Positions 11,194 to 23,099 are shown, numbered from the stretch's first letter. The stretch is 64,000 nucleotides of DNA from Epiperipatus broadwayi (GCA_028023455.1 JAQFVV010012400.1:14517748-14581747), one strand, 5' to 3'. The notes: generated by a model from the letters alone, not told the origin. Numbers and translations: made by a program.

Positions 11194-13526
11194 TGTACCT
11201 ACTGAAGTTTGAGATGAGTTTCAGTATGTGATAAAATGTCAGTCATATTTTTTTTTTAAGATGTGATTTTGATGATGGATATCTTAACCTAAGAAGCATT
11301 GAACTGTGTTGCTATGATAATGATAATATTGATATAAAATGTTTATTATTAATTGTATTGTATAAGATTGTGAATTGACTTTATTCATTTTAAAATGGAT
11401 ATGTGAATAAAGCATATAGTTAGGATAAAATTATTATTCTTTCTTTCTTATATATTTTCATTACTGCATTCACCATAGTAGATAACAAATAAAACACCTA
11501 AATGTTTAATGTCTCTAGTACACTTGTTTTATTTATATATGTAAAATATATATGTAAAAAGTTTATTTCCATTATAGTATGAAAAAATGTAGTCTTAAAA
11601 ATTATTTAATTTATGATTGAGTGTTAGGATCTTATTTGTATCTTAAAACATAAATGTTTATTATATATAATAATTGGGAAATATATGTATATTTTATTTG
11701 TCATTATTTTATGTAATAAAATTTTTATTTATGGAATGCTGGCTAGAATTTATTAAAGAGTAAATAAAGGGTATTGTCATAGTTAATATAATGTCAATAA
11801 AAAAGTTTATAAATAGAACCAAGCAGATTAAATGTTCTCTGCTTCAATAGAAGTTCATTCTTATGATTTTTTTTCATTTTTTTTTAAAAATATATGATAG
11901 TGAAATGGATAAAATGATGGGGTGGAAAGCAATACTATTCGCCCAGAACTGTACAGTGTGTTGAGGATTTGAGAAGGATGATGATTTATTATAAAAATGA
12001 AAAGTAATTGAAATTTAATTCTTAATGTTTCAAAACAATCAGAATGTTTCTTCGCTTTAAAAAAATAGGTATTACCTACTTTTCAATGATGAGATCTAAA
12101 TGTTAACAGAAAAATGTATGTAAAGATTATAGTCACCTACTGATATAATTTTATAAACTTGATGTATGATTTATACACGAAATAAAAATTGTTTAATTTC
12201 CATAGCATCATAATGGATGAAACTAGCAGATGTTCAATTGTAATGTTTTATGAATTGATTATTTTTTAAATGAAAGAATATCTACATTGCATTGTCATGT
12301 ATATAAATTAGTGTTTGCACACTTATAACCTTATATGGATCAAATATCTGCTGAATAAAAAATAATTTGGATATTTGGAAAATATTAAATTAACCTAAAT
12401 ATACTTCGAATCTCGTAGCTTTTCATAATATTTCTACTTTTTTTGGAATAGTAAAATGCAGTCGGATTGTGGTTTTAAAAAAATACTAGAACTATGGTAC
12501 TATTTCAGAAAGGCCATACCTAAAGACTATTATTCAGGTTGTTTGCTTATATTTATCATTATTATCACCATATATTTTTTTTCTCATTTAAAATGTATAG
12601 TATTATTGATATAAATAATTGTATAATTATAGGTTAAATAATAATCTATTTACATACTTAAATGTAAGGGAGTTATATCTTCCTAAGTTTGAAGTTATAT
12701 CTTGTAGCATAGTAATTATTATTTTAATTTAAAATATTCATCTTTTTTATTTATTGATTATAAATTAACTTCAGATATATTACTTATATTAGCAGTTCAA
12801 AAGGAGTATATCATAATAAGTATTTATTTTATTTTGTTCTCTTAAATTTATATTAACAAATAAGAAGATTCATATACATCTGGAACTCATTTTATACGGT
12901 AGATAGGTTCCTCAAAAAATGCGCACAAAAGAAATCGCACAAAAATACACAACTTATCTTGAAAAATGGGGGATACATATTATAATTTTCAAAAATCTCA
13001 TAAAATCAAAGCAACAATGTAAAATTACTTTAAAATTCGCATAAAAAAAAATAAGGAAATAAAATATGACTAATAAAAAATTTCAAATTTGAAAAAAATT
13101 GATACAAGACAAACTTTTTTTACTTTTTTTTTTAACTACGGTATTTAATTTTATTCAAAATAATATATTTTTATGCATAATTTACAGTATTTTACATTTT
13201 TTCATACATGTACAGTATTTTAATCATTATTGCTATTTGACGATATGCAGGTTTGTTTGTGAACTGGTAAGACATCAGATTCATCACAAGAGGAAATACA
13301 ACTAGCGCCAACTTCACTTTTTTAATTGCTCTTAGTGGACTCGCCCAAACTAAAATGTTTTTCAATCGCTGCTGATCCTTCCCATTTCGCTAAGCGATCT
13401 AAAATTGAAATTTTTGTTTCCAAAGAAACTCATTTTCTTATGTGTTTTTTCCTCTCCATTAGGGTAAACTAAAAGTTTAAAATAAAAATAAGAACTTAGA
13501 CTTATAATAAAAAGACACTTACTCAC

Positions 13527-13733
13527 CACTGTTGGGCAAAATTTAATTAAAACTAACAATTAAAAATTAAATTCCTATTTTTGTCTTTAATTTTCAATTC
13601 CATTTAAAAATCAAATTTCATTGTTTCACATCACATTAATTTCAGATCACATTACGTAATTTTTAAATTGTTAATTACAATTAAAAATCAGATTTTAATT
13701 TTTAATTGTCAAATTTAATTGTGCCCATCACTG
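13527..13733. mobile_element. hAT-type MITE
   Basis: The 207-base element is bounded by the perfect 8-base direct repeat TTACTCAC (13519-13526 and 13734-13741). Its ends are CACTGTTGGGCAAAATTTAA and the complement of CAGTGATGGGCACAATTAAA. The CAGTG-N-TGGGC terminus and an 8-base target duplication are the signature of hAT elements. The interior is A+T-rich with repeated AATTAAAAAT-type words in both orientations and has no coding capacity. It would depend on a hAT transposase supplied elsewhere. Confidence 0.85.
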
Positions 13734-13960
13734 TTACTCACCTTTTAAAAATAAACTTGCAGACACTAAATGATTAATTGATTATGTACTCTTTTTTAAA
13801 AAGCAAAAATAGAATGATTTAAAATGCAAAAACAACATGCATAGTATAGACATCTATAAAGTTTGAACAGATTTACATTATAATCTTGTAAAATTTAATG
13901 TGTGTATATAAAATGGGGAAATCCTGATTTTAAGTGAATTATGAACTTCTTTATTGCATA

Positions 13961-14129
13961 AAATCTATTACAGTACTATTATAAAGCACTGAAAATATTG
14001 AAATTATTAGATGGAAGTTGAACTCCGATAATGCGCTATTACTTTAAATATAACGTGTGAGTGCGCAAAATTTATAATATTTAAACTAATAGTGCATTAC
14101 CAGAGTTCGCCTTCTGATCTAATAATTTT
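13961..14129. repeat. Hairpin repeat inside the TA transposon, related to the 49-50 kb palindromes
   Basis: The left arm (near 13998-14042, ending CCGATAATGCGCTATTA) and right arm (near 14088-14128) are imperfect inverted copies. The direct repeat TTTATTGCATA lies at about 13950-13960 and 14129-14139, consistent with an 11-base target duplication. The same sequence family (CACTGAAAA...GAAATTATTA...TCCGATAATG) recurs at 49263-49834 and 50090-50130. Confidence 0.55.
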
Positions 14130-16191
14130 TATTGCATACAAAGATATTAAGAAGAAACATCAATCACATAACTTCAAAATCGCATTAAAAAAATTGCATA
14201 AAATGAGACCTGGAATGTATATGTACATTTTCTTTTATATTTCAATTAACTATATTTTTATAGGCAGTATAAAAAGAAAATATATCTTGAACTCTTTTAC
14301 ATTTTGCAAAGTTTAAACATTTGGAAACATATTTGTCTTACATAATCATATGTGTTTGTATTTAATATCTATAAGTGGAGATTGATGTGCAATCACCTAT
14401 TTAAATATGAAGTCAATGTCAGTTGAAAATCTATTGCCTAAAGCATGAATGGAATATATACATATATTTTAAATCTTAATTTGCCATATTTAAATTTTGA
14501 TTTTCATTTATATCAATAAATGTTGAATTTAAAACAAACTTGCTTGGTTCTCATTCAATTTTACAATGCAAATTTATTGGTTAATTGTATTTAGATAGAC
14601 AATATTCACTAATTGATTATACCACATATTTTATTAGAAGCAGTTATAAAAATAATTTAGAAATCAAGAATACAGGATAGATAAAAAAGTATAATTACAA
14701 ATCTTCTTTTTGGATTGAATTTAATGTTTATTATTTGACCAAGTATAGATTTTATACAGTAATAAATTTACTGATTAGACAATCTTAAATACTTAATAAG
14801 TAATTGGAAGCTTATTGTAATTATTTTTTTAGTAACAAGTAAATGGATATACTAAAATAAAAATTATATATGAATTGATTTAATGGTTGATAAAGGTACA
14901 AATATGATAATTATTGAAAATGAGTAAAGATAGTTGCATTGAAATGTTCACATATTTTGATTTAGGTCAGTATTGACTAAAATAAATATTACATTAAGTC
15001 AGTATGCAGCCATAAAAATTGTAATCTTATTCAATTATAAAGCTGGTAATAGTAATATATTTTATTCTGTTACAAATTGGAATGATTTGCTTTAATTATA
15101 TTTAAGTTCATTAGTGTAGATTGCAAATTTAGTTTAAATATTAAATTTTAATATTTGATTATAATCTAACAATCTTTCATATGCTTTGACAGTTACAGTC
15201 TAAAGTCTTAATAACTTAGCTTTAATAAAGTGAAGAATAATTGGATATGATTTGTCAGTTGTTGGAATAAGCATCAAATAAGAATATATTATTTATTTTA
15301 TATATATTATTATGATTGGATATTAAAATCTTAAGATTATTTAATAAGATGATTTTATTTTATAATATATTAAGTTGGTGAAAATGAAATAGCAAGGTTA
15401 AGTTAGCAATATTTTTATTTTATTTGTAATTAGAAATCAATTATTATATATATTTTGTTAGATATCATTGATATTGTAAACTTGTAGGGCATATTAAAAC
15501 TATTATTTCATCACTCTTTGAATCATTTTGTTTAAGTGTAAATAGAAATTATGTTTGACTTTTGATACAAGTTTGTCTTATTATAAACAGTGTTGATTCA
15601 TGAGAAATATTACAATTTATCTCTAATTCTTTGTCATTATTTTTATTCTATTATAAGTGTTTTATAGAATAAGCATAGATCATTATTTACAAGACTGATA
15701 TTTAGTTTTATTGCTTTATTTTTGGCTTAAAGCAAATAATGCTTATATTTTAGGGTAGTTTGAAGTAATGTTTTATTTGTTTTTTATCCATTTTAATTAA
15801 ATGTTATTGGAATTTAGAAGGTTATATCAAAGATTATTGACATTGTTTTATTAGCATAAGTGTTAGATTATTATTCATTGATTGATATTCATTTTAGTTT
15901 AGTTTATTATTTTCATTCTGTTATAAATGATGTTACAGTTCAAGGGTACTATTAAATTAGGATTGTTCTTCCTTAGTTTATTATATTTATTCTATTACAA
16001 ATGGCTCCCAAATCTGTGGGTATTTAAAGAAGACTATACCCTCATAATTATTCAGTTACAAATGCTTCCCAAACCAGTGGAGCTATAACTTAGGTTAGCA
16101 TACACCCATATTTAATTGGTTATAAATGACGACCAATGATTGGGCTATATTTAATTTAGGCTGTATTAAAGTTATTATTTCCCATTGTACA

Positions 16192-16485
16192 TTTTTCTTA
16201 TATTGTTGGATTTAAAATATTCCTTGTGTTTATTATATAGTATAAACACTAAAGGTGAAATTTATGCAGCTAAATATAATAACATAATATATATTTATCA
16301 AACTTTTATTCCTATTAATTATTGAATGATAAAAAATGAGACACCAGATCATTGTTTCAAGAGCTTTTATATCCTCACCAGTTGTTTTAGATATTAAAAC
16401 TTATATGATTATTGATGAATATATTTTAGAAATTATGATTAATCTCACAAGATGCTGACATTGAGAAAAATCTATAGTAATAGGC
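16192..16485 (+). repeat. Right part of the duplicated host segment
   Basis: It aligns with 18413-18680. Shared words are TATATTGTTGGATTT, AAAAAATGA.ACACCA, TGTTTCAA.AG and TTTTAGAAATTAT. It continues the segment that stops at 1492, so it is the right flank of the LTR insertion. Confidence 0.72.
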
Positions 16486-17130
16486 ATTGCATTTATTTTC
16501 TATCAATTTGAGGCAATAGTTCAAATTTTATTTTAGTTGTTAAACCATTATTCTATAGCAGAATTCAATAAATTTGTCATGATTTATTAGAAATCTATAT
16601 TTACAAATGAAAAATATTTTTTAAAAATGACATTTGAATTTTCAAATATTCAAAAAATATTACATAATGTTAATTTAAAATTAAATGGAATTTGATCAGT
16701 TAAGGTAATTACATAATGATTTTTAAAAATTATTTTTCTATTGGTCAATTACATTAAAATTGAAAAGAAATTAAATTAATGAAATATTTGTTGCTTGAAA
16801 TTTGATCTTAGAATTGGAATAAATAATTATAAAATAATCACAAATTTACTAAATATTATTCTAAAATAAAAAATTGTATTTAAAATTACTAAATTATTTA
16901 AAGATTGGTACAACTGAATTTTGTCAGCTCACAAATGTACATTTGTCATGAATTTTTTTTTAGCATATCAAAGCATTTGTTTAATATAAATCTTGAAAAA
17001 TAAAAGATATCTCTAAAAAAATAAAAATGTAAAAATGAAAGGATTTATTTTTTATTGATTATTATGAAATTTTTTTGTAAATAATATTATAAATATGATT
17101 TTAACTGTTTATACTTCTTCTATACAGAAT
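16486..17130. other. A+T-rich non-coding stretch
   Basis: No gene or recognisable repeat was found. The stretch contains many short inverted AATTTAAA-type words. Confidence 0.5.
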
Positions 17131-17240
17131 GTAACAAATATAATAAGTGCACTTATACACAACTATAGAGAAGCTTATTATTCCTATAAATGACAAGCTT
17201 CTCTACAGTTGCATATAAGTACACTTATTACATTTATAAA
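17131..17240. repeat. Compact hairpin, 37-45-base arms
   Basis: Arms at about 17140-17176 and 17195-17232 pair closely. Each carries AATAAGTG.ACTTATA on the outside and AGAGAAGCTT on the inside, around an 18-base loop. It could be a tiny MITE or the foldback end of one. A microRNA-like precursor is possible by shape only. Confidence 0.7.
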
Positions 17241-17490
17241 TATTTAAATAAAGTTCAGAAAACTGCTGTTTCTTTGTGCTTGATCAGAGCAATGAGAGGG
17301 CATGTTCAAGTTTATTTACACCCTTAAGATCAAAGAATAGACTAATCAAAAAATGAATTAATTATAAATATTTAAATAAAGTTCAGAAAACTGCTGTTTT
17401 ATTGTAGCTTGTTCAGAGCAATTAAAGAGCATATCTCCAAGTTTGTTTACACCCTTAAGAGCAAATAATAGATAAATCAGAAAATGAATA
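17234..17490 (+). repeat. Tandem duplication, two units of about 129 bases
   Basis: Units start at about 17234 and 17362 with TTATAAATATTTAAATAAAG. They share TTCAGAAAACTGCTGTTT, a segment near 17310/17440 reading TTTACACCCTTAAGA, and an end rich in AATAGA...ATCA. The second unit runs directly into the tRNA-like SINE head. Together they may be dimeric parts of a SINE. Confidence 0.7.
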
Positions 17491-17510
17491 AAATATATAT
17501 TTTTTGAAGT

Positions 17511-17600
17511 TTGCTCTGGTCGAGAGGTCAGCGCGATTACCTTACAAGCAGTTGCCCGGGTTGCGGGTTTGCGTCCTGGCCGATGCTATGACACTTGAAA
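17511..17600 (+). mobile_element. tRNA-derived SINE head
   Basis: A G+C-rich patch resembles a tRNA gene. It has an A-box-like TGGTCGAGAGGTC (17517-17529) and a B-box-like GGTTTGCGTCC (17566-17576) with correct spacing, followed by an A-rich run at 17597. The acceptor stem does not close and the B box departs from GGTTCGANTCC. It is a SINE promoter relic, not a functional tRNA. Confidence 0.6.
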
Positions 17601-18089
17601 AAAAAACTACACACATCTTCAGATTTTTTTTTTTTTAATTAATGACTTAGTATTTCCGTTAATTCACATTTTTATTGGCAAAGTGAATTTAAAGGAACAA
17701 AAATAATGTTAAAAATATCTGAAAGAGATTGATTTTTTTTAAAAATGCATTCAGTGCCATCATAGTACATAGTCAAAAATGTGACTTGGTCTCTCTTTAA
17801 AATAAGAGCAGCATTATAATGGGTAGACAAAATATAATCTCAGAAAAATGAAAATCCAGAACGGACCCACAATAAGAACTGAAATATTAAAAATATAACA
17901 ATTACTAAAGATTCTAATGGTAAAAGAAAACAAAATTTATTTTTTTGTATTTCAAGATGTATCCTAGTATATTATATTTGATACCTTGTACAACCTGATA
18001 TAATGTAACTAATTTTTGCCTAATAAAGTTTGCTTTGAAACATAAATTTAAAAAATATTAATATTGGTTATTAGAGATGAAATTAATAG
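17601..18089. other. A+T-rich non-coding stretch
   Basis: No gene or recognised repeat is seen here. It separates the two copies of the duplicated host segment. Confidence 0.5.
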
Positions 18090-18680
18090 CACTGAATCAT
18101 AATTTCATAATAAATGCAGGAATGTGTTATTGCATCATTTATATATTTAGTTTATCATAGCTAATGCCATATTTATATTTAAGTTGTTTATTTTATGCTT
18201 GATTTTTTTCAAGAAAGAATAATTATTTTTATTATTAGCATATAGATATGTGCTTGTATGTTAAAGGCTCTGCCAAAGAAGGTAGATTTATTTACTTAAT
18301 AATCTATTATCATACTCAGTCTAATAAATAATAATATATCACCATTACTTCTGAAGTTATTATGTTTATTGACTGGATAAACATCTAAATTATTTTTGAG
18401 AATAACTTTAACTATATACATGTTTTCCTATATTGTTGGATTTATAGTACAAAACCCTAAAAGTGAAATCTATGTAATAAATATAATATAAAGTATGCTT
18501 GTCAAGCTTCTATCTTGTTTACCATAAACAAGTAAAAAATGAAACACCACATTACTGTTTCAAAAGTTTCTATCTTCTCATCAGCTGTTGATGAATGTAT
18601 ATATTTTTTAGAAATTATAATTAACCTCATAGTTACATTTTAGATGCAGATATTAGAAGAAAAAAAAAATTAATAGGTAG
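18090..18680 (+). repeat. Unsplit paralogue (empty site) of the LTR insertion locus
   Basis: Bases 18090-18412 match 1100-1492 and bases 18413-18680 match 16192-16485 without interruption. The junction reads ACTATATACATGTTTTCCTAT. This gives the structure before the LTR element inserted in the other copy. Confidence 0.75.
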
Positions 18681-19029
18681 GTCCTAAAATGCATTTTGAT
18701 TAATCAGGTCTTCCCAGTTATGTCTTACATGCCAAGCATTCTGTATTTACTGATATATATTATAAAAACATTTATTAACAACAATCTTAATCAATAAATA
18801 TTTAATTGATTATTAATAATTTATTAGTTTAGAAATTATATTAATTTTAAATATACATATGTATAGTGTTATTATGAGGTGTAGAGCATTTTTAATCAAT
18901 TTGTCAAAAACATTAGAAATTATAATTTAGTGATATTTAGCACGCACTAAGAGTAATTCATACTACTTTATTGAAATTTAATAAAAACAAAATTGTTTTT
19001 GTAGAAGATTGATCAAATAGTTTCTGAAG
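18681..19029. other. A+T-rich non-coding stretch
   Basis: Nothing recognisable. Confidence 0.4.
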
Positions 19030-19460
19030 AAAAGAAGGTAAACAGTACGCTTTGATTGGTTAAATTAAAATTTGCAATGGCCGTAGAAATTTTTTTTTTT
19101 TTTTAATAAATATGCGCCACTCATTTAATTACTGAAAATCAACTGCAAGAAGTATGCATAGAACTTTAGAATTATATCTCAATGGTAGACATAATGGCGG
19201 GAGACCTGTTGAGAATTATGGACAGGTTAAGAATTAATACTCGATAATAAATGCAAGATAAGTTAATAAATTATTTCCCCTAAGTTTTTTTTGCAAATTG
19301 GTCTTATCATTCACCGAAAACAAAATATAATAACCCTGTACAGATACTTGATTTTATCAATTTGTATCGTTCATCTCTTCCTTTCTATCGATGCTCTGCG
19401 GTTCTTATAATTTTCTAAAAATTCTGATCAACCTTCCTTAGCTGGAATCATTAGCATGCT
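19030..19460. promoter_or_regulatory. Compositional island, possible promoter or untranslated exon
   Basis: The base composition is markedly less A+T-rich than its surroundings. It contains an inverted CCAAT word (ATTGG near 19058) and several CG dinucleotides (19080-19330). A pyrimidine-rich end near 19455-19475 reads CTCCCCCCTCCTCCCAC. No open frame crosses it. A promoter or 5' untranslated exon is one reading; a fragment of an unrecognised repeat is the other. Confidence 0.25.
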
Positions 19461-20099
19461 CCCCCCTCCTCCCACATGATTAAAAATGGAGATTATCATG
19501 CATCTATGTAAACAATACTCTAGACTTAAATTTATTACAACTTCTAAGCCAATAAAGATTGATTAATAATCATTTTAGTATTTACTGAACAGTGATTTTG
19601 GTGAATAATTGCTTATTAAAAAAATACATAATATATATAACAATTTATTTTAATCTTTTTTTTTAGTAAGTTTGTTGATAGCATATAAACATAGAAAAAT
19701 TTTAATATGGATGTGCGACTAAATAGCATTATCTATTTAAAATGTTTATTATGGATATTAAGGAGGTGAATCCCATTTATCATAGCACAATGTATTCATT
19801 ATCATTTAAATGAACATCTTTCAATACTTTTAAAGAATAAAAGAAAGAGATTTAAATAAAAAAAAATATTTTAAGAATCAATTTTTTTAAATCTCCATTC
19901 TTTTTTAACATTATATATCCATATAACATCTTTATAAATTGCAACCAATACAAACCATGAACAAACGGTATATAATGTGTTAAAAGGACAAATATCTTTA
20001 ATTAATATACAATTTTTCTAAGGATGTTTTCAATTACTTTAAATGTAATAATTATCATCTATTAATTATGAATATAAAATTTAATATTGAAATACAAGT
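19461..20099. other. A+T-rich non-coding stretch
   Basis: No gene, repeat or RNA recognised. Confidence 0.4.
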
Positions 20100-20490
20100 A
20101 TAATGTATATACTTAACCTAGATGTAATTAAACAGGATTTGAAACCAGACTTTCAAGCTCTCTACAGTCATCCACTCCATCCAATACAACCGATACACAT
20201 GACCATATAATGTGAAAATGATTTCATGCTGAACCAGCACTCATCATTTGATCCAGCTCATTTCTCACACATGTATATATAATCAGTGCTCTGTTTATAT
20301 TAAGATAGCAAATCTACACACTTTAATGCACAGGCTTCAATCCTTTCCAACTCTGATGATGGAATGAATGCTCAAAGCTTTTGATGATGCCCATGTTGAC
20401 TTTAAGTCAATCTGATCCCACATATGTAGAACCTTAATATTTCCATTTAAGTATACAGAAGAGAGATAGGCAGAATGCAGACTAAATATA
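20100..20490 (-). mobile_element. SINE copy, first of a tandem pair
   Basis: This shares an ordered set of blocks with 20495-20860, 23100-23470 and the loop of 46548-47284. The blocks are CAGACTTTCA, a GATACAC word, TTTCATGCTGAACCAGCA, an ATCATTTGATC-type word, a CACATATATA run, AATCAGTGCT and ATATTAAGATAG. The best-preserved member (46.8-47.0 kb) has a perfect B box on the opposite strand. The family is therefore a tRNA-derived SINE read here in antisense. Confidence 0.65.
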
Positions 20491-20870
20491 TAATATTGAA
20501 ATAAAAGTATAATGTATATACTTAACCTAGATGTAATTAAAGGGATTTGAAGCCAGACTTTCAAGCTCCCCACAGTTATACACTATATCCAATACAGCTG
20601 ATACACTGATCACATGTGAAAAAGGTCAATGATTTTCAATATACATATTTCATGTTGAAACAGCACTTATCATTTGGTCTGGATCATCATCTCCCATATA
20701 TATATATAATCAGTGCTTGGTTCATATTAAGATAGAAATCTACAAACTTTAATGGACAGGCTCCAACCGTCTCCACTCCAATTCTTCAGCCATTCATATC
20801 ACTGGAAATCTGACGATGGAATTTTTAAAAGTCCTTGATAATGCTAATATTATAGTCAAACCCATGTTAT
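20491..20870 (-). mobile_element. SINE copy, second of the tandem pair
   Basis: It repeats 20100-20490, including a shared upstream segment (ATAATGTATATACTTAACCT near 20100 and 20511). The pair therefore arose by local duplication that included flanking DNA, not by two separate insertions. Confidence 0.65.
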
Positions 20871-23099
20871 ATGTACTAACATGCATTTGTAAGAACAACT
20901 ATAAATTGAATGAAAAATAATACAAAATTGAAGCTAAGCGCTTTTGAGGGTGTTAAATGTCCTCCTAGTCATTGCATATTTAAACTCAACACTTGAAGTT
21001 TTATGAAGGAAGAACTAACAGGAAAGAAACTTAAAATTACAACTACAAATGGATTAAAATAATGAAATGCATGGTAAAAAGGTATTGTAGTTATGCAAAT
21101 AATTTTTAATAAAAATAATACTAAGAGATAATTTTGGTTTAATTTTTTGTTGCTGTTGGAACATGTTTTTATATAATATTCATACTTGATTATATACTTT
21201 TATAATAGTTTTTCTCTAAACATTTTACCCTTCAAAAATGTTTGAGGTATGAGACCTTTCCATTGTCATAAAAAGGAAAAAGGTTTTAGCTATCTTAAAT
21301 TTTTTATTGTGAAATGGTAATAAGAATCAAATGGTTAATCTTATTTGCTATATATATATATATACAGAAATGTTTAGATTTAGAATTGTCATATCTTTTC
21401 TGAATTTATCAGTTAATTTCATTAAATAATTGTTTAAAAAAATAATAGTGTTAATGTCTTTATTCTTCAAATTATCTGTTTTATGAACTGGCAATGTGTA
21501 TGACTTGATTTCACTATAACATTATGCTTTATAATCACAGTAAGACTTTAAATGAAGATAGATCAAGCATATACATTAATATTTTATCTTGTTCATAGTC
21601 ATAGTCCCTAGTGTCCTCTGATGCTGAGCTATCTTGAGAGCAATAACAGTTAATTTAGGTAGATGTAGGGATATATGGGTGGACATCCACATAGTCATTT
21701 GGATGGCACAAAGGTAATTCTCACCTTTAAAGTTTATTCACTGAACATTTTTTATAAATTGGAAAATTAGTTTCTAGTCTGTATACTCATGGTACCACAT
21801 GGCCAGAGCATTCATGATCAGTAGGTATCATGAACTCAGCAGTTTTTTATTATAATAGATACTTTAGCACTTAAATATATGCCTGCAGATAATTGTTTCA
21901 TATTATGCCCTAAATGCAGCATTGACTAGATAATAACATATGTTTTGATATTGAATCTCTTTTATATCCAGTCATAAGAGATGTCTGTTGATTATTCTTG
22001 TTTAATGCTGGTGATGTAACGTTATTATTATAACTATTTTTCTTAAATGCTGATTCTTTTATCCATTGATGAGATAATTGTAAATATTCAATGGAGATGA
22101 TGATGTTTGCCATCTTCCCACAATTACTCCTTCATTCATTCCATTACAATATATATATATTCACCGTATGTGGTTTGCCCGATTCCAGCTGTTACTTCTA
22201 GTTTCAAACTTCTTATGAACTCTTCAGCAATAAACTATTTAATATTTAATCATTCATCTTAATTAGGGGACAATACAATGATTTTCTTGATTATTTATCA
22301 AATAATAAGGATTCAAACCATCTTTATAATTTAATAAATATTCTTTTAACATTTTTACAATAACTGACATTTTTAATTTTATTTATTATAATATTAAGAG
22401 AGAAGTTTAAAATTCTTAATAATAACTGTGATCAAGATGTGATATAACTTTTAGTGTATTAGATTGACTAAGATAATAAAACCTTTTAAAGCAACAGTGA
22501 AAAATTAAATGGATTAAAGTGATAAAATATTAGTGAAAAATCATATATCTAGTTGAAATGATAGTTGAGTTAAAGAACTCAAATGTTATAAATTTAGCAT
22601 ATGTAATTTAATTATATATATATTATTGATATTTTATTATTTTTGCTATCTGACTTTGAAAAAAAAAAAAATTATTCCTGCATAAATTTCTATGGACTGT
22701 ATTTCATTATTTAGTACGACTATAATTCACTTATTCAGCAACAGTATAATGTCAAATTTGAGATTCATGGGCCTAAATTCTATATGACTCATCTTCACAT
22801 TCAACATATAATCACTTTTAAATGATATAATCATATATAAATTTCAGTGATAAAAATTTATATTATTCTACTTTATTTTTGATATTAATGGTAGCTATTC
22901 ATTTTTTAAATATTAAATATGTAGATTTATAAATTTTTAGAAAATTACTATTTTTGTGTATATATTATTAAATCAATATATATTTGAAGTATAATTTTAA
23001 AAAAAAACCCATTGAAAATGATCATAAAATGAAGTGAAAATATTGATGAAATAGATGGTTGTATTTATAAATTTACTCATGGAGTTATAATTGAAAAAC
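20871..23099. other. A+T-rich non-coding stretch with TA microsatellites
   Basis: TA-repeat runs occur near 21345-21365 and 22147-22160, with several A or T homopolymers. No gene-like sequence was recognised. Confidence 0.5.

Larger units (their letters stand above)
12877..14217. mobile_element. Non-autonomous DNA transposon with TA target duplication
   Basis: The 5' LTR lacks this segment, so it is an insertion. The ends form an imperfect inverted repeat of roughly 28 bases (CATCTGGAACTCATTTTATACGG on the left, GCATAAAATGAGACCTGGAATG on the right). TA dinucleotides flank both ends (12875-12876 and 14218-14219). Removing the element and one TA restores good alignment with about 3145-3165. 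A TA duplication fits the Tc1/mariner/pogo group. Open frames are short (68 codons at most) and unrecognised, so the copy is non-autonomous or a remnant. It contains two further insertions. Confidence 0.65.
1493..16191 (+). mobile_element. LTR retrotransposon with very long LTRs, degenerate and nested
   Basis: Two long direct copies (1493-5602 and 11194-16191) flank an internal region. Similarity between the copies begins at TGTAC in both places and fades just after an ACA, matching the TG...CA ends of LTRs. A purine-rich stretch near 11150-11190 precedes the second copy, where a polypurine tract should lie. A TGG-starting primer-binding-site candidate lies at 5621, 18 bases after the first copy. 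The internal region carries a broken coiled-coil gag-like frame (from 6054) and an integrase C-terminal relic (9191-9481) in the expected order and on the same strand. Reverse transcriptase and RNase H are not recognisable, so most of pol is deleted or decayed. The unsplit host sequence at 18090-18680 supports a single insertion. Target duplications at the outer ends could not be resolved. An alternative is a large tandem duplication around an unrelated retroelement. Confidence 0.72.
11194..16191 (+). repeat. 3' LTR with nested DNA transposons
   Basis: It starts TGTACCTACTGAAG, matching 1493, and ends near ACA at 16191. Its 4998 bases shrink to about 3.65 kb when the 1341-base element at 12877-14217 is subtracted, agreeing with the 5' LTR after similar subtraction. 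Frequent substitutions and indels between the two LTRs indicate an old insertion. It lacks the retroposon found in the 5' LTR. Confidence 0.7.

Noticed and set aside
12877-14217. Long inserted segment considered as a Helitron
   Set aside because: The ends are inverted repeats with TA on both sides, whereas Helitrons lack inverted ends and insert between A and T without duplication.
17511-17600. Possible tRNA gene
   Set aside because: The A-box and B-box-like words are present but the acceptor stem does not pair and an A-rich run follows, so it is a SINE head.
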